Shown here piece by piece: positions 1-7,548 of a stretch of DNA of 29,717 nt. The number at the start of each line of letters is the position of its first letter. Within the stretch, counting starts at the first letter, position 1. The translations under genes were made by a program, and so were the position numbers. The DNA comes from DATHWB01 sp040880725 (lineage in GTDB: Bacteria > Actinomycetota > Acidimicrobiia > Spongiisociales > ZC4RG35): the NCBI GenBank assembly GCA_040880725.1, contig JBBDHV010000025.1, forward strand, positions 1-29,717, read 5' to 3'. A model generated the notes under the pieces. That model did no database searches. It was given only the letters and a program-made list of their open reading frames with translations, and was not told the DNA's origin.

Positions 1-986
1 CCGACCACGCCCGCCAGCGCCTCCCCCGAGGTGACACCGAACACTCCGATCGCCACGGCGATCGCCAGCTCGAAGTTGTTGCCGGCAGCCGTGAACGCCA
101 CGGTCGTGTTCTTCTCGTAGCCGAATCCGAGCTTCAGCCCCAGCGCGAACGAGATCCCCCACATCAGCGCGAAGTAAACGAGGAGCGGCAGCGCGATGCG
201 GACGACGTCACCGGGGTTGGATGTGATGGTCTCGCCCTGCAGGGCGAAGAGGATCACCACGGTGAACAGCAGCCCGTAGAGAGCGAACGGGCCGATCCGG
301 GGCAGAAACGTCTCCTCGTACCACTCCACTCCCCTGCTCCGCTCCCCCCACACCCGGGTCAGGTAGCCGGCGACCAGGGGAATCCCCAGGAAGATCAGGA
401 CGATCTTGGCGATCTCCCACATCGAGACGTCCAGCGCCGCCGTGTCCAGGCCGAGCCACCCGGGGAGAACATCGAGATAGAACCAGCCGAGGAGCGCATA
501 CGCCCCGATCTGGAACACCGAGTTGATGGCCACGAGCACCGCGGCCGCCTCCCGGTCGCCGCAGGCGAGGTCGTTCCAGATCAACACCATGGCGATGCAA
601 CGAGCAAGGCCCACGATGATCAGGCCCGTCCGGTACTCGGGCAGGTCAGGAAGCAGGATCCAGGCGAGGGCGAACATCAAGGCTGGACCGACCAGCCAGT
701 TGAGGACCAGCGACGTCACCAGCATCGGCCGGTCGGAGGCGACTTCGCCCACCCGCGAGTAGCGCACTTTTGCCAGCACCGGGTACATCATCACCAGCAA
801 TCCCACCGCGATCGGCAAGGAGACGGTGTCGATCTTCACGGCGTCGAGGGCTTCGTTGAGCCCGGGCAGGGCTCGACCGAGCCCGAGTCCCGCCACCATC
901 GCCAGACCGATCCACACCGGGAGGAAACGGTCCAGACGGGAGAGCTTGGCGAGGGCGGCGTCGGGTGTCGGCGTGGTGGCAGTCAT
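1..986 (-). CDS. acr3: Acr3-family arsenite efflux permease (3' end cut by window edge)
   Basis: Inner-membrane carrier that exports arsenite, and possibly antimonite, using the proton gradient. The gene starts with ATG at 986-984 and runs off the left edge after 328 codons; family members are usually around 350 residues, so only the C-terminal end is missing. The translation is almost wholly hydrophobic. It shows family landmarks: MYPVLAKVRY near residue 68, the catalytic-cysteine segment GLARCIAMVLIWND with Cys130, and AAGNNFELAIAVAIGVFG near residue 301 with Glu306. These Cys and Glu positions correspond to the residues essential in characterised Acr3 proteins (family knowledge). No arsR or arsC gene is visible on the right side, so any partners would lie beyond the left edge. 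An ATG in another frame at 997 leads only to a shadow frame. Confidence 0.93.
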   Translation of the reverse strand, partial: MTATTPTPDAALAKLSRLDRFLPVWIGLAMVAGLGLGRALPGLNEALDAVKIDTVSLPIAVGLLVMMYPVLAKVRYSRVGEVASDRPMLVTSLVLNWLVGPALMFALAWILLPDLPEYRTGLIIVGLARCIAMVLIWNDLACGDREAAAVLVAINSVFQIGAYALLGWFYLDVLPGWLGLDTAALDVSMWEIAKIVLIFLGIPLVAGYLTRVWGERSRGVEWYEETFLPRIGPFALYGLLFTVVILFALQGETITSNPGDVVRIALPLLVYFALMWGISFALGLKLGFGYEKNTTVAFTAAGNNFELAIAVAIGVFGVTSGEALAGVV

Positions 987-1121
987 CGGGTGCCATTGAA
1001 GCGCGTTCGAGTGTCGGCACCATGTCACCGAGGTGTCCGGAGGCTGAACGCCCCATCCCGCAGCCTTACCGAATCGCTGCGGCGACCGACAGGGACCACG
1101 CATGCCTTCCCTCCCACTTCC

Positions 1122-1637
1122 ATGAATTCGGACTCTCTCGATGACCTCGCAGCCCAGCTCCGCCACGGCGGAGGTGCGGAGATGATCGATGAGTGGGAGA
1201 TGACAGAACTCGAGACCGAGCAGGGTCGCCTCCGCCGACGATCACTCGCCGAGCTCTGGGAACAGGCGATGCATCGCGGGGACCAGGTCCGGGTGGTGAC
1301 GTCGTTCGGACGCATCACAGGCGTGGTGGACTTCGTGGGCAACGACTTTGCCACCGTCATGGGCGATGGGGTGTGCTGGGAGTTGCGACTGACCCGGGCC
1401 GTGCTGGCACCCGTCCGGTCCCCCCACGGCGGTCACACCGTTCGCGGAGGCTCGCGGACCTTTCTCGCACGCATGGCCGAGTTCGAGTCGACGGGCGAGG
1501 AACTGACCGTCCTCGCGGGAGCCGAGGAGTTCTCCGGGACGATCGCCGTTGCCGCGACGGATCACCTGGTGCTGGTCGGGGATCGCGAGACGATCATTCC
1601 ACTCACGCTGATCTCCGCGGTCCGCCGCCAGACATGA
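1122..1637 (+). CDS. Unrecognised protein with two tandem beta-rich repeats
   Basis: I do not recognise this 171-residue protein and assign no function. The first part (residues 1-45) is acidic and probably helical (DSLDDLAAQLR, EWEMTELETEQ). The rest reads as two copies of a short beta-rich module. The first begins GDQVRVVTSFGRITGVVDFV and ends LRLTRAVLAPVR. The second begins GEELTVLAGAEEFSGTIAVA and ends LTLISAVRR. Both share the pattern G-acidic/Gln-x-V, a central (I/F)-(T/S)-G-hydrophobic turn, and a GD step. An Sm-like or SH3-like barrel pair is plausible but unproven. The ATG at 1122 is chosen because the in-frame extension back to 990 is Arg/Pro-rich with no domain-like pattern; there is no clear ribosome binding site. 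The stop lies 16 bp from the convergent PhoU-like gene. Confidence 0.7.
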   Translation: MNSDSLDDLAAQLRHGGGAEMIDEWEMTELETEQGRLRRRSLAELWEQAMHRGDQVRVVTSFGRITGVVDFVGNDFATVMGDGVCWELRLTRAVLAPVRSPHGGHTVRGGSRTFLARMAEFESTGEELTVLAGAEEFSGTIAVAATDHLVLVGDRETIIPLTLISAVRRQT

Positions 1638-1656
1638 GGCGGCCTCCCGAGCCTCA
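1635..1656. terminator. Short stem-loop spanning two convergent stop codons
   Basis: TGAGGC at 1635-1640 pairs with GCCTCA at 1651-1656 around a 10-base loop. The arms contain the TGA stop of the plus-strand gene and the TGA stop of the minus-strand PhoU-like gene. It may act as a weak bidirectional terminator. There is no U-tract, and the stem has only 6 bp. Confidence 0.35.
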
Positions 1657-2319
1657 ATCGCGGTCGATCTTGTCCTCGTCCCAATAGTCGAGGCGGTCGA
1701 ACGGCATGACCACCGACGTCAGGACGTTCATGAGGTGCGCGGTGACACGTTTCAGGTGACGGTTCAACAGCGCCTGGGGAACACCAACTGTGGATGGAAG
1801 TTCGGAAAGCATGAGGGCGTCGACGTTGTCGTCGTACTCGTCGAGCCATCCGTCGCAGCGGTTCAGCAACGCAGTGGCACGCTCGGTGTCCCGGGAGACG
1901 TAGGCGTCGGCGATTTCGGAGACCAGCGCGATGGTCCGTTCGAACAGCGGATCCATCATCGAGAGATCAGGGCCGCCGTCTTCGAGCGCGGCGGCGACGT
2001 CCCAGATGTTCTTGGCGTAGTCGCCGATCCGCTCGATGTCCTTGATGATCGACATGTACACGAGCACGAGCGGCAGGTCGGCGCCCGATTGCACGCTCAC
2101 GTGCACGACGAGATCGCGACGGATCGACCGCTCGGTCTTGTTCACCTTGCGGTCGGTTTCCCGGACCAGCGGGCCGATCTCGCGGGCGGACATTCCTGGC
2201 TCGAATGCGGAGATCGCCAAACCGAGCACCTCCCCACACGTGTGCAGCATCTCCTCGATGCGCGCCTCGACTGCCTCCAGCCCCGACCCGCTCTGTCCTT
2301 TGAATAGTTCGAACACCAT
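1654..2319 (-). CDS. PhoU-like domain protein
   Basis: A 221-residue all-helical cytoplasmic protein of the PhoU-like type, expected to regulate phosphate uptake in partnership with a transporter. The start is MVFELFKG at 2319, with an AGAGGT ribosome binding site just upstream. PhoU-like signs are the helix repeats with conserved polar pairs, e.g. REIGPLVRETDRKVNKTERSIRR around residues 46-68, and the signature VYMSIIKDIERIGDYAKNIWD around residue 87, whose E-x-x-x-D pattern binds metal in PhoU proteins. It starts 11 bp after the stop of the Na/Pi cotransporter gene, so the two are almost certainly one operon. In such pairs the PhoU-like protein probably restrains the transporter (family inference). 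It lacks the full duplicated layout of the Pst-linked PhoU, so the gene symbol is withheld. Confidence 0.9.
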   Translation of the reverse strand: MVFELFKGQSGSGLEAVEARIEEMLHTCGEVLGLAISAFEPGMSAREIGPLVRETDRKVNKTERSIRRDLVVHVSVQSGADLPLVLVYMSIIKDIERIGDYAKNIWDVAAALEDGGPDLSMMDPLFERTIALVSEIADAYVSRDTERATALLNRCDGWLDEYDDNVDALMLSELPSTVGVPQALLNRHLKRVTAHLMNVLTSVVMPFDRLDYWDEDKIDRD

Positions 2320-2330
2320 GAAGTGACCTC

Positions 2331-3479
2331 TCAGAACACGACGATACCGATGACCGGGAGCGCAACGAAGGCCCCCAGAACATACGCGAGAACGAGCTGT
2401 TTGTGCTGCTGGGCGGTTTCGGCCAGCCGACGGGCGAGCACAAGAGGGATCCGCCGGACCGCCGGGATTGGATACAGCATCAGGATCCCGGTGAGGTTGA
2501 ACAGGGTGTGGGTGATGGCGATCGTGAGTGCTTCGGGGCGATCTGCGGCCAACGACGCCAACAGTGCGGTGATGGTCGTCCCGACGTTGGCACCGAGTGT
2601 CACCGGATAGGCGTTCTCGAGACTGAGAATCCCGGCGGCGACGAGAGGGATCAACACCGAAGTCGTGATGCTCGAACTCTGCACCGAGATGGTGATGAGC
2701 ATGCCGACGACCATCGCGCCGAGACCTGCGCCCTTGGACAGCATCGCGTTGAGAGAGGCCTCGATGCGGCCCGCCATCAACATGCGCATGTTGCGGGTGA
2801 TCGACGTCAATGCGGTGAAGATCAACGCCAGTCCGACTGCGAGCAGCGTGAAACCGCGCACCGCTGGGACGTCTGTGAGCGCCTCCACGGCTCTCGTGAC
2901 GAGGCCGATCGGAACCTCGATGGCATCTTTGATGGGGCTGGAGGACGGGACGGCGGACACGGCGATGTCCCGGCCGGTGAGGACGTCGGTGAGATAGGTG
3001 GCGGCCCGCGACAGGAATCCGGTCCAGAGTTCCAGTGGCAGCAGCACGGCCACCGAGATGATGTTGAAGAAGTCGTGAATCGTGGCGCCCGCGAAGGCTC
3101 GGCGGAACTCCTGGCCCTGGCGGATGTGTCCCAGCGACGCAAGCGTGTTCGTCACCGTGGTGCCGATGTTGGCGCCCATGATCATCGGGACGGCGGCGGT
3201 GAGCGTCAACGCGCCCGAACCCACCATGCCCACGATCGTGGCAGTCGACACACTGGAGGACTGCACCAACACGGTGGCGAGGATGCCGGCGCTCAGAGCC
3301 GCGATCGGTGACGACACGAGTTCGAAGAGCCGCTCGGCGGTGTCCGCCCCGAATGCCTTGATGCCCGACTCGAGAGCTTTGACGCCGACGAGAAACAAGA
3401 AGAGGAACGCCAGGACCGCCACGGCCCGTATCCACACCGTTGTCGCTCGCCGCCGGGTTGGGCCGGTCGCTGTGTCCAC
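2331..3479 (-). CDS. Na+/phosphate cotransporter family protein (NptA/PNaS type)
   Basis: A 382-residue integral membrane symporter predicted to import inorganic phosphate with sodium. The protein shows the family's internal inverted duplication. Each half carries a QSSS motif (residues 73-76 and 267-270) followed by GAN-(I/V)-GTT (102-107 and 297-302); these form the substrate and Na+ site in the family. The N-terminus is short and basic, then the first membrane helix follows (about residues 17-32). The start is GTG at 3479, chosen because TACATT lies 8 bases upstream on the minus strand, a typical leaderless arrangement; there is no ribosome binding site. The adjacent PhoU-like gene supports the phosphate role. 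Some relatives carry a fused C-terminal PhoU domain; here it is a separate downstream gene. Confidence 0.93.
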   Translation of the reverse strand: MDTATGPTRRRATTVWIRAVAVLAFLFLFLVGVKALESGIKAFGADTAERLFELVSSPIAALSAGILATVLVQSSSVSTATIVGMVGSGALTLTAAVPMIMGANIGTTVTNTLASLGHIRQGQEFRRAFAGATIHDFFNIISVAVLLPLELWTGFLSRAATYLTDVLTGRDIAVSAVPSSSPIKDAIEVPIGLVTRAVEALTDVPAVRGFTLLAVGLALIFTALTSITRNMRMLMAGRIEASLNAMLSKGAGLGAMVVGMLITISVQSSSITTSVLIPLVAAGILSLENAYPVTLGANVGTTITALLASLAADRPEALTIAITHTLFNLTGILMLYPIPAVRRIPLVLARRLAETAQQHKQLVLAYVLGAFVALPVIGIVVF

Positions 3480-3487
3480 GTCGGGCG

Positions 3488-3493
3488 AATGTA
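3488..3493 (-). promoter_or_regulatory. -10 box for leaderless Na/Pi cotransporter mRNA
   Basis: TACATT on the minus strand ends 8 bases before the GTG start at 3479, so transcription should begin at or next to the start codon. No clear -35 box is seen. It lies in the 59-bp divergent region shared with menB. Confidence 0.5.
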
Positions 3494-3538
3494 GCGGCTG
3501 ACGACTGGTCCGATGCCAATCGCTACCGTCGCGTCGAC

Positions 3539-4441
3539 ATGGCCGACCGACACATCTCCGAACACTTCGACCCCGACCGGTGGGAGCAGGTGGGCGGTTT
3601 CGACTTCACCGACATCACCTACCACCGGGCGAAGGACGTCGACGCCGTTCGAATCGCGTTCGACCGACCCGAGGTGCGCAACGCGTTTCGACCCCACACC
3701 GTCGACGAGCTCTACTCCGCGCTGGAACACGCCCGCGCCACACCGGACGTCGGATGTGTCCTCCTCACCGGCAACGGCCCGTCACCCAAGGATGGTGGAT
3801 GGGCGTTCTGTTCGGGAGGAGACCAACGAATCCGCGGAGCCGACGGGTACAAGTACGCCGACGGCGAACACGTCGACCCCGCCCGTTTGGGGCGACTGCA
3901 CATCCTCGAAGTCCAGCGCCTCATCAGGTTCATGCCGAAGGTCGTCATCGCCGTGGTACCTGGCTGGGCCGTGGGCGGAGGGCACTCGCTGCACGTGGTC
4001 TGCGACCTGACCATCGCCTGTCGAGAGCACGGGATCTTCAAGCAGACCGACGCCGATGTCGCCAGCTACGACGCGGGATATGGCTCCGCGTACCTGGCGC
4101 GGATGGTGGGCCAGAAGAAGGCTCGGGAGATCTTCTTCATCGGAGCCGACCATTCCGCCGACGACGCCGCGCGCATGGGAATGGTCAACGCCAGTGTCGA
4201 CCACGACCGACTGGAGGATGTCGCGCTCGAGTGGGCCGGGGCCGTGGTGGCGAAGTCGCCCACCGCCCAACGGATGCTCAAATACGCCTTCAATCTCGTC
4301 GACGACGGACTGGTCGGCCAACAGCTCTTCGCCGGTGAGGCGACTCGGCTCGGGTATGGGACCGAAGAGGCCGCAGAAGGGCGGGACGCCTTTCTCCAGA
4401 AGCGTCGACCGGACTTCTCGAAGTTTCCCTGGCACTACTGA
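3539..4441 (+). CDS. menB: 1,4-dihydroxy-2-naphthoyl-CoA synthase
   Basis: Crotonase-fold enzyme that closes the second ring of the menaquinone head group by converting o-succinylbenzoyl-CoA to 1,4-dihydroxy-2-naphthoyl-CoA. The 300-residue length fits actinobacterial MenB. Visible motifs are GGWAFCSGGDQR (residues 86-97, CoA/oxyanion region), GWAVGGGHSLHVVCD (142-156), SYDAGYG with Asp178, LGYGTEEAAEGRDAF with Tyr273, and the C-terminal FPWHY. Asp178 and Tyr273 match Asp192 and Tyr287 of the M. tuberculosis enzyme, with a constant offset of 14 (alignment from memory). The start at MADRH is the first ATG giving a family-like N-terminus; the frame is open further upstream. TACCGT lies 9 bases before the ATG. 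The TGA stop shares one base with the menA ATG, so the two genes are translationally coupled. Confidence 0.97.
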   Translation: MADRHISEHFDPDRWEQVGGFDFTDITYHRAKDVDAVRIAFDRPEVRNAFRPHTVDELYSALEHARATPDVGCVLLTGNGPSPKDGGWAFCSGGDQRIRGADGYKYADGEHVDPARLGRLHILEVQRLIRFMPKVVIAVVPGWAVGGGHSLHVVCDLTIACREHGIFKQTDADVASYDAGYGSAYLARMVGQKKAREIFFIGADHSADDAARMGMVNASVDHDRLEDVALEWAGAVVAKSPTAQRMLKYAFNLVDDGLVGQQLFAGEATRLGYGTEEAAEGRDAFLQKRRPDFSKFPWHY

Positions 4442-5316
4442 TGAACCCCTGGGTCGAGGCCGCCAGGCCACGCACACTCCCCGCGGCAATCGCTCCGGTG
4501 CTGGTGGGCTCGGGACTCGCCGCGTTCGACGGCGTCTATCGAAACGACGCCTTTTTCCTCGCGCTGGTGGGAGCACTCGCCATCCAGGTGGCAGCGAACT
4601 TCGCAAATGACGTCTCCGACGCCGGACGAGGCGCGGATACCGCCGACCGGGTGGGTCCGGCCCGCATGGTGGCTACGGGCAGGCTCGGAGCCGCCGCGAT
4701 GTGGATCGCGACCGCGATTGCAGTCGCCGTCGCGGTCGCCGCAGGGGTCGGACTCGTTCTGATCGCCGGGTGGCCCATCGTGGTGATCGGTTTGGCGTCG
4801 ATCGTCGCCATGCTCACCTACGTCGGTGGTCCGATCCCCTATGGATATCGGGCACTCGGAGAAGTGTTCGTGTTCGTGTTCTTCGGCCTGGTGGCGACCG
4901 TGGGCACCCGGTTCGCCCACGGGGGAACGGCCCCCGGATGGGACGCGTGGATTCTCGGCGCCGTGATGGGGGCACTGGCGGCGGCGATCCTCGTCGCCAA
5001 CAACCTCCGTGACATCGACACCGACCGGGTCGCAGGCAAGCGAACCCTGGCAGTGGTGCTCGACCGCCCCCGCACCCGGCGGCTCTACGCCTGGCTGATG
5101 TACGGCTCGTTCGCCGTCATCGCCGTCGCCGCAGTCATCCGGGTAACACCGGTGCTGACGGGTCTCGCAGCACTCTGGGTGCCATTCGCCGTGCGGCCGG
5201 TGTCGCTGGTGACAACCACCGACGACCCCGTCCGTCTGATCGGCGTCCTCGGCAACACTGCCCGCTTGCAGCTGCTCGTCGGTGCCACTCTGGGAATGGC
5301 CGCCGCCTTCAGCTGA
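4441..5316 (+). CDS. menA: 1,4-dihydroxy-2-naphthoate polyprenyltransferase
   Basis: Membrane UbiA-superfamily prenyltransferase that attaches the polyprenyl tail to dihydroxynaphthoate, the step after MenB and thioesterase action. The 291 residues start MNPWVEAARPRTLPAAIAPV, a standard MenA N-terminus. The first metal-diphosphate motif is NDVSDAGRGADTADR (residues 56-70) and the second is NNLRDIDTDRVAGKRT (187-202). Multiple hydrophobic helices lie between and after them. The TGATG overlap with menB shows one operon. The 3' end overlaps the convergent alpha/beta hydrolase gene by 8 bases, with both stop codons inside TTCAGCTGAA. Together with menB this shows that the organism uses menaquinone as its respiratory quinone. 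Confidence 0.96.
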   Translation: MNPWVEAARPRTLPAAIAPVLVGSGLAAFDGVYRNDAFFLALVGALAIQVAANFANDVSDAGRGADTADRVGPARMVATGRLGAAAMWIATAIAVAVAVAAGVGLVLIAGWPIVVIGLASIVAMLTYVGGPIPYGYRALGEVFVFVFFGLVATVGTRFAHGGTAPGWDAWILGAVMGALAAAILVANNLRDIDTDRVAGKRTLAVVLDRPRTRRLYAWLMYGSFAVIAVAAVIRVTPVLTGLAALWVPFAVRPVSLVTTTDDPVRLIGVLGNTARLQLLVGATLGMAAAFS

Positions 5317-6112
5317 ACACGCGGTTCCGCACTGCGGCGGCGACCACGTCGGGACGCTCCATCGGGAGGAAGTGACCCGTGTCAGGCACAGACTCCACCA
5401 CCGCATTCGCGAAGCGCTGCCCCATGACCTCGGCATGGCCTGCCTCGAACGTGTCGGTGTCCGCGCCGTAGAGGATCGTCACCGGGATCGTGATCTCGCC
5501 GATTCGCTCCCAGGCAGCGTGCACTGCCGAAGCTGCGAAGACCGCAGCCTCCGCGGTCGGCTGGCACGCCAGGCGCACCTGGCCGTGATCCTCGATGAAC
5601 CCACCGTCGAGATATCCGGCCAACGCATCGACGTCCCACGCCGCGAACGGCGGCTTGGACGAGTACGAGGCCTCGACGCCGGCGCGAGACTCGAACACGG
5701 CGCGTCGTCGCAGGGCGAGGCTGACGAGCGGGTGGTCGTTGGCCGGGAGATACGGCGGTCCGAAGAGAATCGGCTCGATCAGCACCAGTGCATCGAAACT
5801 CCCCGGGTTGACCAGTTCGGCCATCACGAGTGCCGCGCCGCCCATCGAATGCCCTGCGCCGACCACCCGAGTCGCACCGGGGCCCCGAGTGACCGTCGCG
5901 TGGATGGCGAGGACGTCATCGGCCATCTCCCACCAGGATCGTCGTTCCCGAGACGCGACACTGCGTCCGTGCCCGCGGAAGTCCCAAATCGTCGAGGAGA
6001 ACTCCGGCAACCGCGCACGGACCGGACGCCACACTTTCCCGCAGAAGCCGGTGGCGTGCGCGAACAACACGTGCGTTTCCGGAGCCTCGGCCGCGCCACG
6101 CGTCCAGCACAT
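5309..6112 (-). CDS. Alpha/beta hydrolase (start codon uncertain)
   Basis: A predicted serine hydrolase of the alpha/beta fold; the substrate cannot be read from sequence. From the first in-frame ATG at 6112 it has 267 residues. The oxyanion-loop segment is FAHATGFCGKVW (about 17-28). The nucleophile elbow is GHSMGG with Ser89, the acid is probably Asp218 in YGADTDTF, and the base is His247 in PDTGHFLPMERP. The reading frame stays open upstream of 6112 and encodes AVVHASDGLPL, which looks like the missing first beta strand of this fold, yet no ATG, GTG or TTG begins it before the frame enters the DUF3105 gene. The true start may be non-canonical, or a base error may hide it. It lies downstream of DUF3105 on the same strand and converges with menA. 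A MenH role is possible only by proximity and is not supported by motifs. Confidence 0.85.
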   Translation of the reverse strand: MCWTRGAAEAPETHVLFAHATGFCGKVWRPVRARLPEFSSTIWDFRGHGRSVASRERRSWWEMADDVLAIHATVTRGPGATRVVGAGHSMGGAALVMAELVNPGSFDALVLIEPILFGPPYLPANDHPLVSLALRRRAVFESRAGVEASYSSKPPFAAWDVDALAGYLDGGFIEDHGQVRLACQPTAEAAVFAASAVHAAWERIGEITIPVTILYGADTDTFEAGHAEVMGQRFANAVVESVPDTGHFLPMERPDVVAAAVRNRVFS

Positions 6113-6161
6113 GAGTGGAAGCCCGTCCGAAGCGTGAACGACAGCGGGACCGCCGTCGACG

Positions 6162-6734
6162 TCAGCGTGCGTGGTTATCGACGCCCTCGTAGATGCTGAT
6201 GAATGTGCGGATCTCCGACTCGTTGTCGTCGGTGAATTCGTCGAAGTGGAAGACCCTGGTCCAGGCAAGGGCGGCGGCCCGATACGAGACACCCTCGTGC
6301 TCGATTCCCTCGTACGGGGTGAGCACCACACTCCCGCCGACCTCCTCCACGAACTCGGTGAGTTCGGCCTGCAGATCGTCACACCCGTCGGGGCAGTCGT
6401 AGGTGATCACCACTCCCCCGTCTTCGAGGTTGTGGATGAACAACTCCTCGGGAATCGGCTCTTCGTGCACGCCCCAGCGCGCCAGTTGACCGACATGCGG
6501 ACCGGAGGATCCCGGCGAGGAGTTGTACTCCTCGTGCTGCTGGGACACATCAGCGAGGTGGAAGTTGCCCTGTGACGGAAACGCCACGCCCGGAGGCGGG
6601 CTGTCGAACAGGATCAGTGCGCCGAGTCCGAGAACCACCACCGCGCCGGTGATGATGCCGCCCCACGGGACGGGTTTCTTCGGCTTCGGAGCGGGCTCTG
6701 TGGACTTTGCGGACTTGTTGGAGGTTCTGGCCAT
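6162..6734 (-). CDS. DUF3105 domain protein, single-pass membrane
   Basis: A 190-residue protein of unknown biochemical role. The N-terminus is Lys/Pro-rich and cytoplasmic (residues 1-23), followed by one transmembrane helix (about 24-44) and an exported domain. DUF3105 landmarks are EEYNSSPGSSGPHVG (about 68-82), with its conserved Tyr-Asn-Ser and Ser-Gly-Pro-His, then LFIHNLEDGGVVITYDCP, the family's most conserved block. CPDGCDD provides two nearby cysteines that could form a disulphide or bind metal; I cannot tell which. A GAGAG ribosome binding site precedes the ATG, and a possible TAGCCT -10 lies about 26 bases upstream, so this gene has a leader, unlike many neighbours. The alpha/beta hydrolase follows on the same strand. 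Confidence 0.85.
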   Translation of the reverse strand: MARTSNKSAKSTEPAPKPKKPVPWGGIITGAVVVLGLGALILFDSPPPGVAFPSQGNFHLADVSQQHEEYNSSPGSSGPHVGQLARWGVHEEPIPEELFIHNLEDGGVVITYDCPDGCDDLQAELTEFVEEVGGSVVLTPYEGIEHEGVSYRAAALAWTRVFHFDEFTDDNESEIRTFISIYEGVDNHAR

Positions 6735-6784
6735 GCTCTCAGTGGATCGGGGGCAAGACGAGGCTACCCGAGGTCAGAAGTTGC

Positions 6785-7480
6785 TCAAGCCGGCGGTTCG
6801 CCGTCCGGCCACTCCTCGGGCGGGTACTGCTCTTTGTCGACAGAGGCGCGGGCCATGTAGGCCGCCGCTTCGGATCTGCGGGCCATGCCCAGTTTCGAGA
6901 GCATGTTCGAGACGTAGTTCTTGACTGTCTTCTCGGCGAGGAACATCTCGTCGGCGATCTGCTTGTTGGTCTTGCCCTCTGCGATGTGGCCCAGGATCGT
7001 GTGCTCCTGGGGCGAGAGCTTCGACAGAAGCGGGTCTTCCTGGTGCCCGTCCCCCCGCAGGCGGCGGAACAGCCGCTCCGTCATCTCCGGATCGAGGAGG
7101 GAGCCCCCGTCCGCCACGGTGCGGATGCTCTGCAGCAGATCGGAACCACGCACGCGCTTGAGGACATATCCGGAGGCGCCTGCGAGGATCGCGGCCATGA
7201 GCGCCTCCTCGTCCGCAAAGGAGGTGAGCATCAAGACCTTCACATCGGGGAAGCGAGCACGAATCTCCCGGCACGCCTCGACCCCCGAACCGTCCGGCAG
7301 TCGGACGTCGAGGACGACGACATCAGGTTCGTCGAAACCCGTACGGCGAACAGCTTCCTCCACGGAACCGGCCTGACCGACCACGGTCAGGTCGTCGCTC
7401 GAATCGATGAGGGCAGCAAGGCCTTCACGGACGATTTCGTGGTCGTCGACGAGAAGGACGCGACGGTGAGGGGTGGTCAC
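6785..7480 (-). CDS. devR: DevR/DosR-like NarL-family response regulator
   Basis: DNA-binding response regulator of 231 residues. The receiver domain (about 7-122) has the acidic pair Asp12-Asp13, phospho-acceptor Asp58 in VVVLDVRLPDG, Thr86/Ser87 in MLTSF, and Lys108 in YVLKRV. A linker leads to a LuxR-type helix-turn-helix (about 155-210). Its recognition helix, AEKTVKNYVSNMLSKLG, keeps the Lys, Lys and Asn (184, 187, 188) that correspond to DNA-contacting Lys179, Lys182 and Asn183 of M. tuberculosis DosR, numbered from memory. It should therefore read a similar GGGACT-type box, and such boxes occur at 10580-10646. The GTG start at 7480 lies 6 bases after TACCCT (leaderless). An in-frame extension to 7573 would overlap the divergent kinase gene and is rejected. 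The kinase starts 68 bp away on the other strand. Confidence 0.9.
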   Translation of the reverse strand: MTTPHRRVLLVDDHEIVREGLAALIDSSDDLTVVGQAGSVEEAVRRTGFDEPDVVVLDVRLPDGSGVEACREIRARFPDVKVLMLTSFADEEALMAAILAGASGYVLKRVRGSDLLQSIRTVADGGSLLDPEMTERLFRRLRGDGHQEDPLLSKLSPQEHTILGHIAEGKTNKQIADEMFLAEKTVKNYVSNMLSKLGMARRSEAAAYMARASVDKEQYPPEEWPDGEPPA

Positions 7481-7485
7481 GCTGC

Positions 7486-7541
7486 CAGGGTATCGCCTCG
7501 AACGGCGGGCGCCGACCGTCTCGGGTTCGGTGGATACCCTG
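7486..7541. promoter_or_regulatory. Mirror-image divergent leaderless promoters of the regulator and kinase genes
   Basis: CAGGGTATC at 7486-7494 and GATACCCTG at 7533-7541 are perfect inverted copies. Each contains a TACCCT -10 box pointing outward. The boxes end 6 bases before the GTG of the regulator (minus strand) and 8 bases before the ATG of the kinase (plus strand), so both mRNAs should start at or next to the start codon. The inverted repeat may simply be two identical promoters, or it may also bind a dimeric regulator. No GGGACT-type box lies between them. Confidence 0.6.
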
Positions 7542-7548
7542 AGCGACG

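Noticed and set aside
1654..3519. A single 621-residue protein covering both the PhoU-like and Na/Pi regions
   Set aside because: The upstream part of this frame is Arg/Gly-rich shadow of the transporter, and the real PhoU-like start has a ribosome binding site at 2319.
5309..6112. MenH (SHCHC synthase) because of proximity to menA
   Set aside because: The gene is convergent, not in the men operon, and has no MenH-specific motif beyond the general hydrolase triad.
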